Of a stretch of 64,000 nt of DNA, positions 27,206-36,705 are shown one piece after another; the first letter of the stretch is position 1, and the number at the start of each line of letters is the position of its first letter. Origin of the DNA: Oscillospiraceae bacterium (GTDB taxonomy: Bacteria > Bacillota > Clostridia > Oscillospirales > CAG-272). The stretch covers positions 1-64,000 of the forward strand of contig SVQN01000002.1 of the NCBI GenBank assembly GCA_015065295.1, written 5' to 3'. A program made the translations under genes and the position numbers. The notes beneath the pieces were generated by a model. That model did not search any database, was not told the DNA's origin, and was given only the letters and a program-made list of their open reading frames with translations.

Positions 27206-27703
27206 AATGCCCCTGCGGGGCGGAAGGTAGAAAAAATATCCTTCGGACATTTTTTCAAAATTAATGCCACTGCGCGTGGCGGCGCATAAGAGGCTTTCGC
27301 GCGAAGCCTCTTATGAATCTCCCGCGCCAGAGGAAGTGTCCTCTGGACTCCTCGCGTTTGTGGGACTCGGCCTTGAGGCCTCAAACAGACAGCAGTTTGC
27401 ACTCAGCAGACTGCTCGGAAGAACAGAAAGTTAATTCACTGAAAAGTGGAACCTAAATTTTCAGTTATACTTCACGGCTATTTCTACTGAACATACGATT
27501 TGGACAGATTTGCACCCAAACCTTGTCTCTTCCTAACAATCTGAATGCGGGCAAACCGCTGTTTGTCTGAGCCCTCAAGGGCGAGTCCCCCGAACGTCAA
27601 GCCAGGAATTCACAAAGGGGCGGCGACTGAGCCCCTTTGTGCGCCGTCCCGCGCAGGGACATAAAATTGAAAAATGACCGGAACGGTCATTTTTCTTCCT
27701 TCT
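27206..27703 (+). repeat. A element, copy 3
   Basis: The head hairpin GCCCCTGCGGGGC is only a few nt after the topoisomerase stop. The left terminal stem is AAAAAATATCC-TTCG-GGACATTTTTT, a different sequence from the other copies but still a stem. The arm hairpin GCATAAGAGGCTT/AAGCCTCTTATG replaces CACAAAGGGGC/GCCCCTTTGTG. It ends 50 nt before the GH51 gene. Confidence 0.85.
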
Positions 27704-27740
27704 AAAAAACGAACGATTTGCAATCACAAAATCTCTATAG

Positions 27741-29258
<1,518 letters not shown>

Positions 29259-29280
29259 GACCTATTGTTTGGGGGATACG

Positions 29281-29335
29281 TTGGGGAAACCTTTTTAAGG
29301 AAAAGGTTTCCCCAAACCCCTTCCAAAACCTTTTT
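29281..29335 (+). repeat. P repeat, copy 6 (left end of B2)
   Basis: Hairpin TTGGGGAAACCTTTTT/AAAAGGTTTCCCCAA begins 23 nt after the GH51 stop, followed by ACCCCTTCCAAAACCTTTTT. Confidence 0.8.
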
Positions 29336-29798
29336 CATCTGCTACAGTGATTTGGTACTGTGCAGATTTTTTGTTTTATAGGGGATTTCCTTGGGTCTGT
29401 GCGTAGCCATTTTGTTGATCCCATCCGCTGACATTTGGTTGGTTTGAAATTCCTTCAAAATCGTTCTGGGGAAGTCAGGCTCCGCCAAGACCCTGACTTC
29501 CCTCGCCGTAGAGGAAACCGTCAATTCAGACTCGCCATAAGGGAAACCTTCGATATAATCCCGCCATACGGATTTCCTTTATTTCAGACACGCCATGTAG
29601 CTGAATTCAAAATTCCTTCAAGATCACCAAACGTACTCCACGGCTACGGCGAGCAGGGTCTCGGCGGCCCCTGCGAGCTCGCTCCACCGTTTCTTATGAA
29701 TTGGAGACAGTTCCCACTGTCAGCTGCACGAACGCGCCTTATCTCTTCCATCTCCAAAAAAGAAAAAATCTGCACAGTCCAAATCACTGTAGCAGTCC

Positions 29799-29852
29799 AA
29801 AAAGGTTTTGGAAGGGGTTTGGGGGAACCTTTTCCTCAAAAAGGTTCCCCCA
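29799..29852 (-). repeat. P repeat, copy 7 (right end of B2)
   Basis: An inverted copy: AAAAAGGTTTTGGAAGGGGTT then hairpin GGGGGAACCTTTT/AAAAGGTTCCCCC. It lies just upstream of the promoter of the CE2-like gene. Confidence 0.78.
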
Positions 29853-29866
29853 AGGAAAGCATCCCC

Positions 29867-29895
29867 TTGCACATCCCCCACCCCTGTGGTATAAT
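29867..29895 (+). promoter_or_regulatory. Promoter for the CE2-like esterase gene
   Basis: TTGCAC, 17 bp, TATAAT with an extended TGG before the -10 box, 34 nt upstream of the ATG. Confidence 0.78.
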
Positions 29896-29928
29896 GAAGA
29901 AAAAACGCACCAAAGAAAGGATGCCACC

Positions 29929-30900
29929 ATGTTTATTCCCCATACCTCCCCCTCTGTCCGCTTTACCGGACGATTCGCCCCCGACGGGGACGCTATGACC
30001 GCCACCGCGACCGGCTCCCGGATCGAAATCGCCTTCAAAGGGAACCAGATCGTCCTCTCCTTCTATATCGACGACTGCGTACTGCCGTTCCCGCATCTCT
30101 GGATCCGCGTGGACGGCGGCGCACGGGTGGAAACGGCCGTTGACCGCTGGCTGACCGTGGAAACCAAGGACGACGGCGAACATTACGTCGAAATCATCTT
30201 CAAGGGCGCGAAGGAAATCCAGAACCGCTGGTACGCGCCGCTCCAGAACAAGCTCTCCTTCCTCGGGTATGAGGCCGACGGGGAAGCCGAGCTCTGGCCG
30301 GACGACCGCAAGACCATCGAACTCGTCGGCGACTCCATCACCGAAGGCGTTCTCACCTACGACCGCCGCTATTATCCCAACGATCAGGACAACCGCGTCT
30401 TCGAGGATGACGTCTGCCGTACCTACGGCTGGCTCACCGCACAGGGTCTCGGTCTGCGTTCCCTCCACATGGGCTACGGTGCGGTCGGCGTGACACGCGC
30501 GGGCTGCGGCTCCGTTCCGAAGGCCGCTGAAGCCTATCCCTACTGCTGGGACGGTGCGCCTGTGACCTACGGTCATCCCGATTTTGTCATGATTAACCAC
30601 GGCGCAAACGACCGCGGCAACGGCGAGGAACGCTATATCGCCGAATACCGCGGCCTGCTCGAACTTGTACGGAAGACCCATCCGGATGCGAAGATCATCT
30701 GCCTGTCCGCGTTCTGCGGCGCGTTCCCGGAAGCCCTCGGCAAGCTCGTTGATGAGTTCAATGCCGAACATAACGACGACGTGTTCTTCGTGGACGCAAC
30801 CCTGTGGGTTCCGCTCGAACCCCTGCATCCGCTGACCGACGGCCACAAGATCATCGCCGACCGTCTCATCCCGATTCTGAAGGAACGGTACAATCTGTAA
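29929..30900 (+). CDS. SGNH/GDSL esterase, CE2-like carbohydrate deacetylase
   Basis: A 323-residue esterase. The first 110 residues form a beta-rich domain (SFYIDDCVLPFPHLWIRVDGG) like the N-terminal module of family 2 carbohydrate esterases. The SGNH domain follows: ELVGDSITEG with the nucleophile Ser, NHGANDR (block III), and PLTDGHK near the C-terminus with the Asp/His. It probably removes acetyl groups from plant oligosaccharides. The ORF-track start at 29701 lies in the repeat; the ATG at 29929 has AAAGGA upstream. No signal peptide, so it is cytoplasmic. Confidence 0.87.
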   Translation: MFIPHTSPSVRFTGRFAPDGDAMTATATGSRIEIAFKGNQIVLSFYIDDCVLPFPHLWIRVDGGARVETAVDRWLTVETKDDGEHYVEIIFKGAKEIQNRWYAPLQNKLSFLGYEADGEAELWPDDRKTIELVGDSITEGVLTYDRRYYPNDQDNRVFEDDVCRTYGWLTAQGLGLRSLHMGYGAVGVTRAGCGSVPKAAEAYPYCWDGAPVTYGHPDFVMINHGANDRGNGEERYIAEYRGLLELVRKTHPDAKIICLSAFCGAFPEALGKLVDEFNAEHNDDVFFVDATLWVPLEPLHPLTDGHKIIADRLIPILKERYNL

Positions 30901-30941
30901 TTTGAATAAATAACCATTATCATTACGAAAGGAGCCTCCCC

Positions 30942-33080
30942 ATGTTTTACGACAGAACCGAAGAACGTACCGGGATGCAAGAAGCAGCCCCGTACACCCC
31001 CGCAACCGACACCCAATGCGACTTTGTTATGGTCTACGGCTTCCACAACCTCAAAGAACGTGTGAAAATCTGGAAGAAGCACGGCTACGTCATCCACCTC
31101 ATGACCGGCGTGGCGTGGGGCGAATATCAGGACTACCTCAAAGGCAAGTTCGACGGTCGTCTCCACTGGGACGAAAGCCAGACGGACGCACGCGGCGAAG
31201 TCATCGGCCACGGGTTTGAAGTCCCGTACATGGTGCCTGCCATCTCGTTCGCGGACTACCTTGCTTCCAAGCTGAAATACGCCGTGGACTGCGGCGTTGA
31301 AGCGATCCACCTCGAGGAACCCGAATTCTGGGTACGCGGCGGCTATTCCGAGGCGTTCAAGCGCGAATGGCTGCTGTATTATAAGGAAGAATGGCAGGAT
31401 CCCCTCTCGTCTGCGGAAGCGTCCTACCGTTCCGCGAAGCTCAAGCAGTACCTCTACACCCGGATGCTCGACCGTCTCTGCTCCGAACTCAAGGAATACG
31501 CCCTCGTCAGGTACGGACGCCGCCTGCGCTTCTACGTTCCGACCCACTCGCTCATCAACTATTCCCAGTGGAACATCGTTTCCCCCGAATCCGCGCTCGT
31601 TGACCTTCCCGGCGTGGACGGCTATATCGCCCAGATCTGGACGGGTACGGCGCGTACGAAAAACCGTTATCTCGGCGAAAAGGCGGAACGTACGTTTGAA
31701 ACGGCGTTCCTCGAATACGGCGTCATGCAGGAGCTGGTACGCGGCACCGGACGGAAAATGTGGTTCCTGCACGACCCTATCGAGGACAACCCGCGCTATA
31801 CCTGGGAAAACTATCGTTACAACTACTACCAGACCGTCTCCGCGTCGCTGATGCATCCGGACGTTGCGTCCTACGAAGTCTGCCCGTGGCCGAACCGCTT
31901 CTTCAACGGCAAATACGGCGGAACGAACATTGATCCCGCAACCGGTCTGCCCGAACGGGTTCCGATGCCGGAAGAATACCGGACAAATCTGCTCGTCATC
32001 ATGAACGTTCTGCGCGATATGGTACAGCCGGACGCGCATTTCGTCGGAAACCATCCCGAAATCGGGCTGATGATCGCTGACTCCGCGATGTTCCAGAAGC
32101 AGGCTCCGGCAGACGACCCGCATAAGGAATATGTGGACGACTGCTTCGACGCGTTCTACGGCATGGCACTGCCTCTGCTGAAAGCGGGTGCTGCCGTACG
32201 TCCCGTCCAGCTTGACAACCTGCGCCGCGCCGTCGGGTATCTTGACGCGTACCGCGCGATTGTCCTGAGCTACGAATATATGAAGCCGGAATCCCCCGAC
32301 ATCAACAACGTCATCGCCGAATGGGTCAAGCAGGGCGGCACGCTGTTCTACGTCGGCGACGGCAAAGACAGCTTCCACGGCATCCGCGCATGGTGGAACC
32401 GCGACGGAAAGTACGCAAATCCCGCAGAACATCTCCTCGAAATGTGCGGACTTCCGAAGGATGCCGTCGGACTGCACAACGTCGGCAGCGGCCGTGTGTG
32501 CATCCTCGACAAGTACCCGGCGGAATTCGCCAGAGACGGTGCTCTTGCTGAAAAATTCCGTGACACGGTGCGCGATACGCTTGCCGAAGCCGGAATCGCA
32601 TGGGAATATTCCCCGATCCTCACAATGGAACGCGGAACCTATACGATCACGTCCGTAATGGACAAAAACGTCTCGGCGGTTCTCGACGGCACCTACATCG
32701 ACCTGTATTCGGACGAACTGGTGACTGTGGAAAATCCCGTCCTCGATAAAATTGCGGGTCTGTATTACAACCTCGCCAAGATCGACCGGACACAGCCGCA
32801 GGTGATCGCCGCCGCCGCACGTCTGGAAAAACCGCACTTTGGTCAGCGGACAATCTCGTTCAAGGCGGTCGGCGCGGCGGCAAACGGTGTGACCGTGCTG
32901 TCCGTCAAGCGGAAGCCGGAAGAAGTCACCGCGCTCCTGCACGGCGAAAATGTTCTGGCGAAGTGGGATTACGAACCGTACAAGCCCACGGCGCGCCAGA
33001 ATCCGGCCAAGGATCACGGCGGCATCCTGCGGATTTGGTACAAAAACTCCCCCGACGGGGTGGATGTAAAGATCAGATAA
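30942..33080 (+). CDS. Uncharacterised glycosidase-like protein with GATase-like domain
   Basis: A 712-residue protein that I cannot place in a named family. Residues 1-360 look like a TIM barrel (YGFHNLKERVKIWKKHGYVIHLMTGV; CGVEAIHLEEPEFW, whose Glu could be catalytic; PDVASYEVCPWPNRF). Residues 430-560 resemble the GATase-like trimerisation domain of GH42 enzymes (YRAIVLSYEYMKPESPDINNVIAEWVKQGGTLFYVGDG). The C-terminal part is beta-rich. AAAGGAG precedes the ATG. Its place between an esterase and a nucleoside hydrolase suggests a sugar substrate. Confidence 0.72.
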   Translation: MFYDRTEERTGMQEAAPYTPATDTQCDFVMVYGFHNLKERVKIWKKHGYVIHLMTGVAWGEYQDYLKGKFDGRLHWDESQTDARGEVIGHGFEVPYMVPAISFADYLASKLKYAVDCGVEAIHLEEPEFWVRGGYSEAFKREWLLYYKEEWQDPLSSAEASYRSAKLKQYLYTRMLDRLCSELKEYALVRYGRRLRFYVPTHSLINYSQWNIVSPESALVDLPGVDGYIAQIWTGTARTKNRYLGEKAERTFETAFLEYGVMQELVRGTGRKMWFLHDPIEDNPRYTWENYRYNYYQTVSASLMHPDVASYEVCPWPNRFFNGKYGGTNIDPATGLPERVPMPEEYRTNLLVIMNVLRDMVQPDAHFVGNHPEIGLMIADSAMFQKQAPADDPHKEYVDDCFDAFYGMALPLLKAGAAVRPVQLDNLRRAVGYLDAYRAIVLSYEYMKPESPDINNVIAEWVKQGGTLFYVGDGKDSFHGIRAWWNRDGKYANPAEHLLEMCGLPKDAVGLHNVGSGRVCILDKYPAEFARDGALAEKFRDTVRDTLAEAGIAWEYSPILTMERGTYTITSVMDKNVSAVLDGTYIDLYSDELVTVENPVLDKIAGLYYNLAKIDRTQPQVIAAAARLEKPHFGQRTISFKAVGAAANGVTVLSVKRKPEEVTALLHGENVLAKWDYEPYKPTARQNPAKDHGGILRIWYKNSPDGVDVKIR

Positions 33081-33110
33081 ATGATGAAGAATCTGGAAGG
33101 AGATTCCGTT

Positions 33111-34010
33111 ATGTCCATCAAACGCAAATTTATTCTCGATACCGACATCGGGCCGGACTGTGACGACTGCGGTGCGCTCGCCATTTTCGACCGGTTCCAC
33201 AAGGCGGGACGGTGCGAGCTTCTCGCCGTGACCCACTGTACATCCGATGTCCTCGGCGCGGATGTCATCGCCGCAATCAACGACTGGTACGGCGTGGACA
33301 TCCCGATCGGGCAGACGACCCGCGAGGGCTTCCTCTGCACGCCGGATGTCATGCGCTACACCGTTCCGGTATCCGAAGCCTACCGCAAAACTCATGCTCC
33401 CGCGAAGACCGAGCCTGCGCTGACCCTTCTCCGCCGGATGCTCGCAGAACACCGGGACGTGACCCTCGTTTTCGTAGGGCCGCTGAACAACATGGGAGAC
33501 CTGCTGAATTCCGGCGCGGACGACATTTCCCCGCTGACCGGTGAAGAACTCGTAGCGCAGTCCGTCCGCGAAGTGATCGTCATGGGCGGGAATTTCGTGA
33601 ATTTCTCCCACGGCGAATACAACATCGCCTGCGACGTTCCGGCTGCCCAGCTCATGACCGAGAAATGCGCCGCACCGATCATCTACTGCGGCTTTGAAGC
33701 CGGCGAACACGTTATGACGGGCGCAACGCTCGAAGGCTGTCCGGAGGAATATCCGGTACGGATGGCGTACAGGTACTACCTCGGCGGCAAATTCGTCCGC
33801 AATTCGTGGGATCTTGTGACGGTGTACTACGCCGTGAATCCGGACGACAGCCGATGGATTCTCTCGGACGAATGCCGCATCCGCTTTGGCGACGACGCGA
33901 CGGCGGTTGTCACCGAAGGAACGGGTGCGAAAACCGTCCGTTTCGCGGATGAAGCGGCACTGGCGGGAATTCTCAACGGAATCATCGACGGAAGCGCGGA
34001 CATCGCGTGA
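33111..34010 (+). CDS. Nucleoside hydrolase (IUNH family)
   Basis: A 299-residue hydrolase that would split the N-glycosidic bond of a ribonucleoside. The calcium-binding start LDTDIGPDCDDCGAL is the IUNH motif with a Cys in place of the more usual Ala after DD. VFVGPLNNMGDLL and EVIVMGGNF are the other family blocks. The start at 33111 is chosen because AAGGAG lies just upstream, inside the ORF-track version. It begins 30 bp after the previous gene, in the same operon, and is followed by a strong terminator. The glycan context could mean a non-nucleoside riboside. Confidence 0.88.
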   Translation: MSIKRKFILDTDIGPDCDDCGALAIFDRFHKAGRCELLAVTHCTSDVLGADVIAAINDWYGVDIPIGQTTREGFLCTPDVMRYTVPVSEAYRKTHAPAKTEPALTLLRRMLAEHRDVTLVFVGPLNNMGDLLNSGADDISPLTGEELVAQSVREVIVMGGNFVNFSHGEYNIACDVPAAQLMTEKCAAPIIYCGFEAGEHVMTGATLEGCPEEYPVRMAYRYYLGGKFVRNSWDLVTVYYAVNPDDSRWILSDECRIRFGDDATAVVTEGTGAKTVRFADEAALAGILNGIIDGSADIA

Positions 34011-34018
34011 AGTCTGTC

Positions 34019-34044
34019 AAAAAACGCCCGTACGGGCGTTTTTT
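34019..34044 (+). terminator. Perfect palindromic terminator
   Basis: AAAAAACGCCCGT/ACGGGCGTTTTTT forms a 13-bp perfect palindrome ending in six T residues, 9 nt after the nucleoside hydrolase stop. Confidence 0.92.
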
Positions 34045-34152
34045 GCATGGAATTCCACCGGATGTATAGTCGGACTGCACGTTCATGTGCTGGAGAAATT
34101 GCTGAAACTGTGGTATACTGTATCTGCAAATCCTTTGGAAAGGAAGATTTTT

Positions 34153-35232
34153 ATGGCATTTTCCGATGTACTCCGGAATCTCCGGCGAAAAAACGATATG
34201 ACACAGGAAGACCTCGCGGACGCTCTGGATATGTCCCCGCAGGCGGTCAGCCGCTGGGAAACCGGTACGGCGTTCCCCGACAGCACCGTTATCATAAAAC
34301 TGGCGTACCTGTTCAATGTGACGACAGACTACCTGCTCGAAGTCGATCCCGACCGTGTGAAATGGGACACGACAGACCGGATTCTGCGGAGTTTTCATGA
34401 CATGGAACCGGCAGACGGTGCCGCTCTGCTGCGGAAGTCGCTGAAGGAATACCCGCGCAGCGAAGAACTGACGTATGCGCTGGCAGGTCTGCTGTATCAC
34501 AAAGTCTATCTTCCCTCTCCGGACAGTCCGGAAGGGATGGACGCTCTTCACGAATCCTGCCGGCTGTGGGAACAGCTCTATGCCCGTACCGGCGAAATCG
34601 AACATCTCAGGCCGCTTCTGCACGTCCTGCGTGATCTGGGAAACATCGAACGCGGAAAGGAGCTTCTGCGTCCGATGGAGTACAATGTGCGTGCAGAGAT
34701 GGAAATCGAACTGGCATCGGGGGAAGAACGGCTCCGGCTGATAAAGGAACACGCGTATTATCTCCTGACGAAGCTGAATCTGTACGTCCATAAGCTCGGT
34801 ACGGACGAACTTCTGCCGCCGGAGGAACGGATCACGATCCTTACGCAGATGTACGAAGCCGACCGTACGCTCGTTCCGGATGACCGCGAATGCTTCTCTC
34901 ACTGGAATGCTCCGATGATTCCGTACGAACTCGCAAAGCTGTATGCGGAATCCGGAAATACGGAGGAAGCCATGCACTGGCTGGAAATCACGCGGCAGGC
35001 GAGCGACCGGGACTATATTCCGCCGTTTCCGCTGAATTCGCCCGTATTCCGGGGAATGGGGGCAAAGCGGAACGGTCGGTTCGGCGAAGACTGGCTGCTG
35101 AAGCAGATGACAGAGGAACCGGCGTTCGGCAATCTCCGCAGCAACCCGCGTTTTGCGGAAATGCGGCAGGAATTGCTCGATCTGCTGGGCGATTATGCAA
35201 TGGCGGTTCTTGGAACATCCGCGCAGACTTAA
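34153..35232 (+). CDS. XRE regulator with TPR-like domain, paralogue 1
   Basis: A 359-residue protein with an N-terminal XRE domain (LRRKNDMTQEDLADALDMSPQAVSRWETGTAFPDS) and about 280 residues of helical TPR-like repeats (DALHESCRLWEQLYARTGEIEHLRPLLHVLRDLGNIERGKELL). This layout is shared with peptide-sensing and other TPR-coupled regulators, though no pheromone gene is evident. GGAAAGGAAG lies upstream of the ATG at 34153; the earlier ORF-track start reads through the previous terminator. The next gene is a close paralogue. Confidence 0.88.
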   Translation: MAFSDVLRNLRRKNDMTQEDLADALDMSPQAVSRWETGTAFPDSTVIIKLAYLFNVTTDYLLEVDPDRVKWDTTDRILRSFHDMEPADGAALLRKSLKEYPRSEELTYALAGLLYHKVYLPSPDSPEGMDALHESCRLWEQLYARTGEIEHLRPLLHVLRDLGNIERGKELLRPMEYNVRAEMEIELASGEERLRLIKEHAYYLLTKLNLYVHKLGTDELLPPEERITILTQMYEADRTLVPDDRECFSHWNAPMIPYELAKLYAESGNTEEAMHWLEITRQASDRDYIPPFPLNSPVFRGMGAKRNGRFGEDWLLKQMTEEPAFGNLRSNPRFAEMRQELLDLLGDYAMAVLGTSAQT

Positions 35233-35364
35233 CGCAGGATTTACCTCATGCAAATTCCGGTGCGCTTCCATATCGGCGGCGGATGTGGTATCCTATAGGC
35301 ACAGCACGAAGGTACCGCGTGAATGTGACAACCGAATTTTATGAATCACAGAAAGGATATCACC

Positions 35365-36402
35365 ATGTCATTCTCTACCGTACTCAAACATCTCCGCCGC
35401 AAAAACGATATGACGCAGGAAGACCTCGCGGACGCACTCGGACTCACCCCGCAGGCGGTCAGCCGCTGGGAAACCGATGCCGCATTCCCGGACAGCTCCG
35501 TCATCAAAAAGCTCGCGTATCTCTTTGATGTGACCACCGATTACCTCCTTGAAGTCGATCCCGCACGGATGCAGGACAACATCCGCGAACTCATCAAAGC
35601 GGCGAACAAGGCCGAACCCGAAAAAGCCGCAGAAATGCTCCGCGCCGCGCTGGTGGATTATCCGCGCAACAAAACCATCATGGCCGCTCTGTCCAGATGC
35701 CTGTATTACCGTATCTACAGCTATATGGACGACCATTCCGACCGAAAAGCAAAGAAAATCCTTGAAGAAGCCCTCACATTGACGGAATTCCTGTACGAAA
35801 ACGGACACGAAGACATCTATACCCTGCTCGGAATGTACCGCGATGCCGGACAGACCGAACGCGGAAAGGAACTTCTGAAAAAACTCCCCGGCTATGATAA
35901 CGTCCGTCAGGAAATGGTAATTCAGCTTGCGGACGGAGAAGAAAAAATCCGGCTGATGCAGGAAAACGCCTATACCCTGCTGACCAAGCTGAACTGGCAG
36001 GTGTATATGCTCTCGCTGGAAGACGAAACCTTCTCCCGCGAACAGCGGATTGCCATGCTGGAGCAGATGTACGAAGCAAACCGCGCCCTGATGCCCGACG
36101 ACCGCGAATGTTTCCGTAACTGGCAGCCGACGCACATTCCGTGGCAGCTCGCAAAGCATTACAGCCTTCTCGGAAATGCGGACACCGCCATTCACTGGCT
36201 CGAGGTCATGCGGAGATCCTGCACCCTTGAAAACGACCGCTTCCGTCTGAAATCCCCTGCATTCGCCGGACTGGAACTCACCCGGAACGGAAGCTGGGGA
36301 ACGGACTGGATGCTCGACGTGATGGGCGACGACTATTTCGACAACATCCGCAACGACCCGCGTTTTGCGGAACTGTACGACGAGCTGAAAAACGAAACCT
36401 GA
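35365..36402 (+). CDS. XRE regulator with TPR-like domain, paralogue 2
   Basis: A 345-residue paralogue of the preceding gene, collinear along its length. The helix-turn-helix is LRRKNDMTQEDLADALGLTPQAVSRWETDAAFPDS, and the TPR part shares blocks such as GKELL, LLTKLN, QMYEANR and DDRECF. The start at 35365 follows GAAAGGA; the ORF-track start adds eight residues that contain that site. Tandem duplication followed by divergence is the simplest explanation. A weak extended -10 box (TGTGGTATCCT) lies near 35285, so it may have its own promoter. Confidence 0.88.
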   Translation: MSFSTVLKHLRRKNDMTQEDLADALGLTPQAVSRWETDAAFPDSSVIKKLAYLFDVTTDYLLEVDPARMQDNIRELIKAANKAEPEKAAEMLRAALVDYPRNKTIMAALSRCLYYRIYSYMDDHSDRKAKKILEEALTLTEFLYENGHEDIYTLLGMYRDAGQTERGKELLKKLPGYDNVRQEMVIQLADGEEKIRLMQENAYTLLTKLNWQVYMLSLEDETFSREQRIAMLEQMYEANRALMPDDRECFRNWQPTHIPWQLAKHYSLLGNADTAIHWLEVMRRSCTLENDRFRLKSPAFAGLELTRNGSWGTDWMLDVMGDDYFDNIRNDPRFAELYDELKNET

Positions 36403-36448
36403 CCAAACGTGAGCTCGACAAAATCTTGGGAAGCCAAAACAATCGTCT

Positions 36449-36524
36449 CGTAGGGCGGGGGTTTACTCCCGCCGAGAAGAAATTCAAACCATTCGTTGCG
36501 GCGGGAGCAAGCCCCCGCCCTACG
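36449..36524. repeat. D element: GC-rich palindrome
   Basis: CGTAGGGCGGGGGTTTACTC and its near-mirror GAGCAAGCCCCCGCCCTACG flank a 24-nt spacer, giving 12-bp and 9-bp paired blocks. Single copy here. It lies between two convergent genes. Confidence 0.75.
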
Positions 36525-36630
36525 GATTGGAGTTTTTTCGATCAAATTTCATTTCATCAAACTCACGTTAAACAAAAAAATCCCGCACAGACATCAAATC
36601 TGCGCGGAACCTTGTCCCATCCATTTTCCC

Positions 36631-36688
36631 AAAAAGGTTTTGGAGTGGGGTTCGGGGAGAACCTTTTCCTTAAAAAGGTTCTCCCCGA
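36631..36688 (-). repeat. P repeat, copy 8
   Basis: On the minus strand the hairpin CGGGGAGAACCTTTTT/AAAAGGTTCTCCCCG starts 18 nt after the lipoprotein stop, followed by ACCCCACTCCAAAACCTTTTT. Confidence 0.8.
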
Positions 36689-36705
36689 GAAATTTTCATA
36701 TAAAC

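Larger units (their letters stand above)
29281..29852. repeat. B element, copy 2 (composite, bounded by inverted P repeats)
   Basis: A 572-bp non-coding block. Its outer 90 bp are a near-mirror pair: P copy 6 then ATCTGCTACAGTGATTTGG and CTGTGCAGATTTTTT on the left, and the reverse complement on the right ending in P copy 7. The left half (CTGGGGAAGTCAGGCTCCGC) repeats B copy 1, whereas the right half has diverged. ORF-track calls crossing it are artefacts. Confidence 0.78.

Noticed and set aside
30633-33710. A 1025-aa open frame on the minus strand opposite the glycosidase genes
   Set aside because: It is a codon-bias shadow: the plus-strand genes have recognised families, ribosome sites and correct spacing, and the minus frame has none.
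35248-35298. A 16-codon ORF (MQIPVRFHIGGGCGIL) between the two XRE-TPR paralogues, possibly a peptide signal
   Set aside because: It has only a weak ribosome site, no secretion signal, overlaps a likely -10 box and has no counterpart before the other paralogue.
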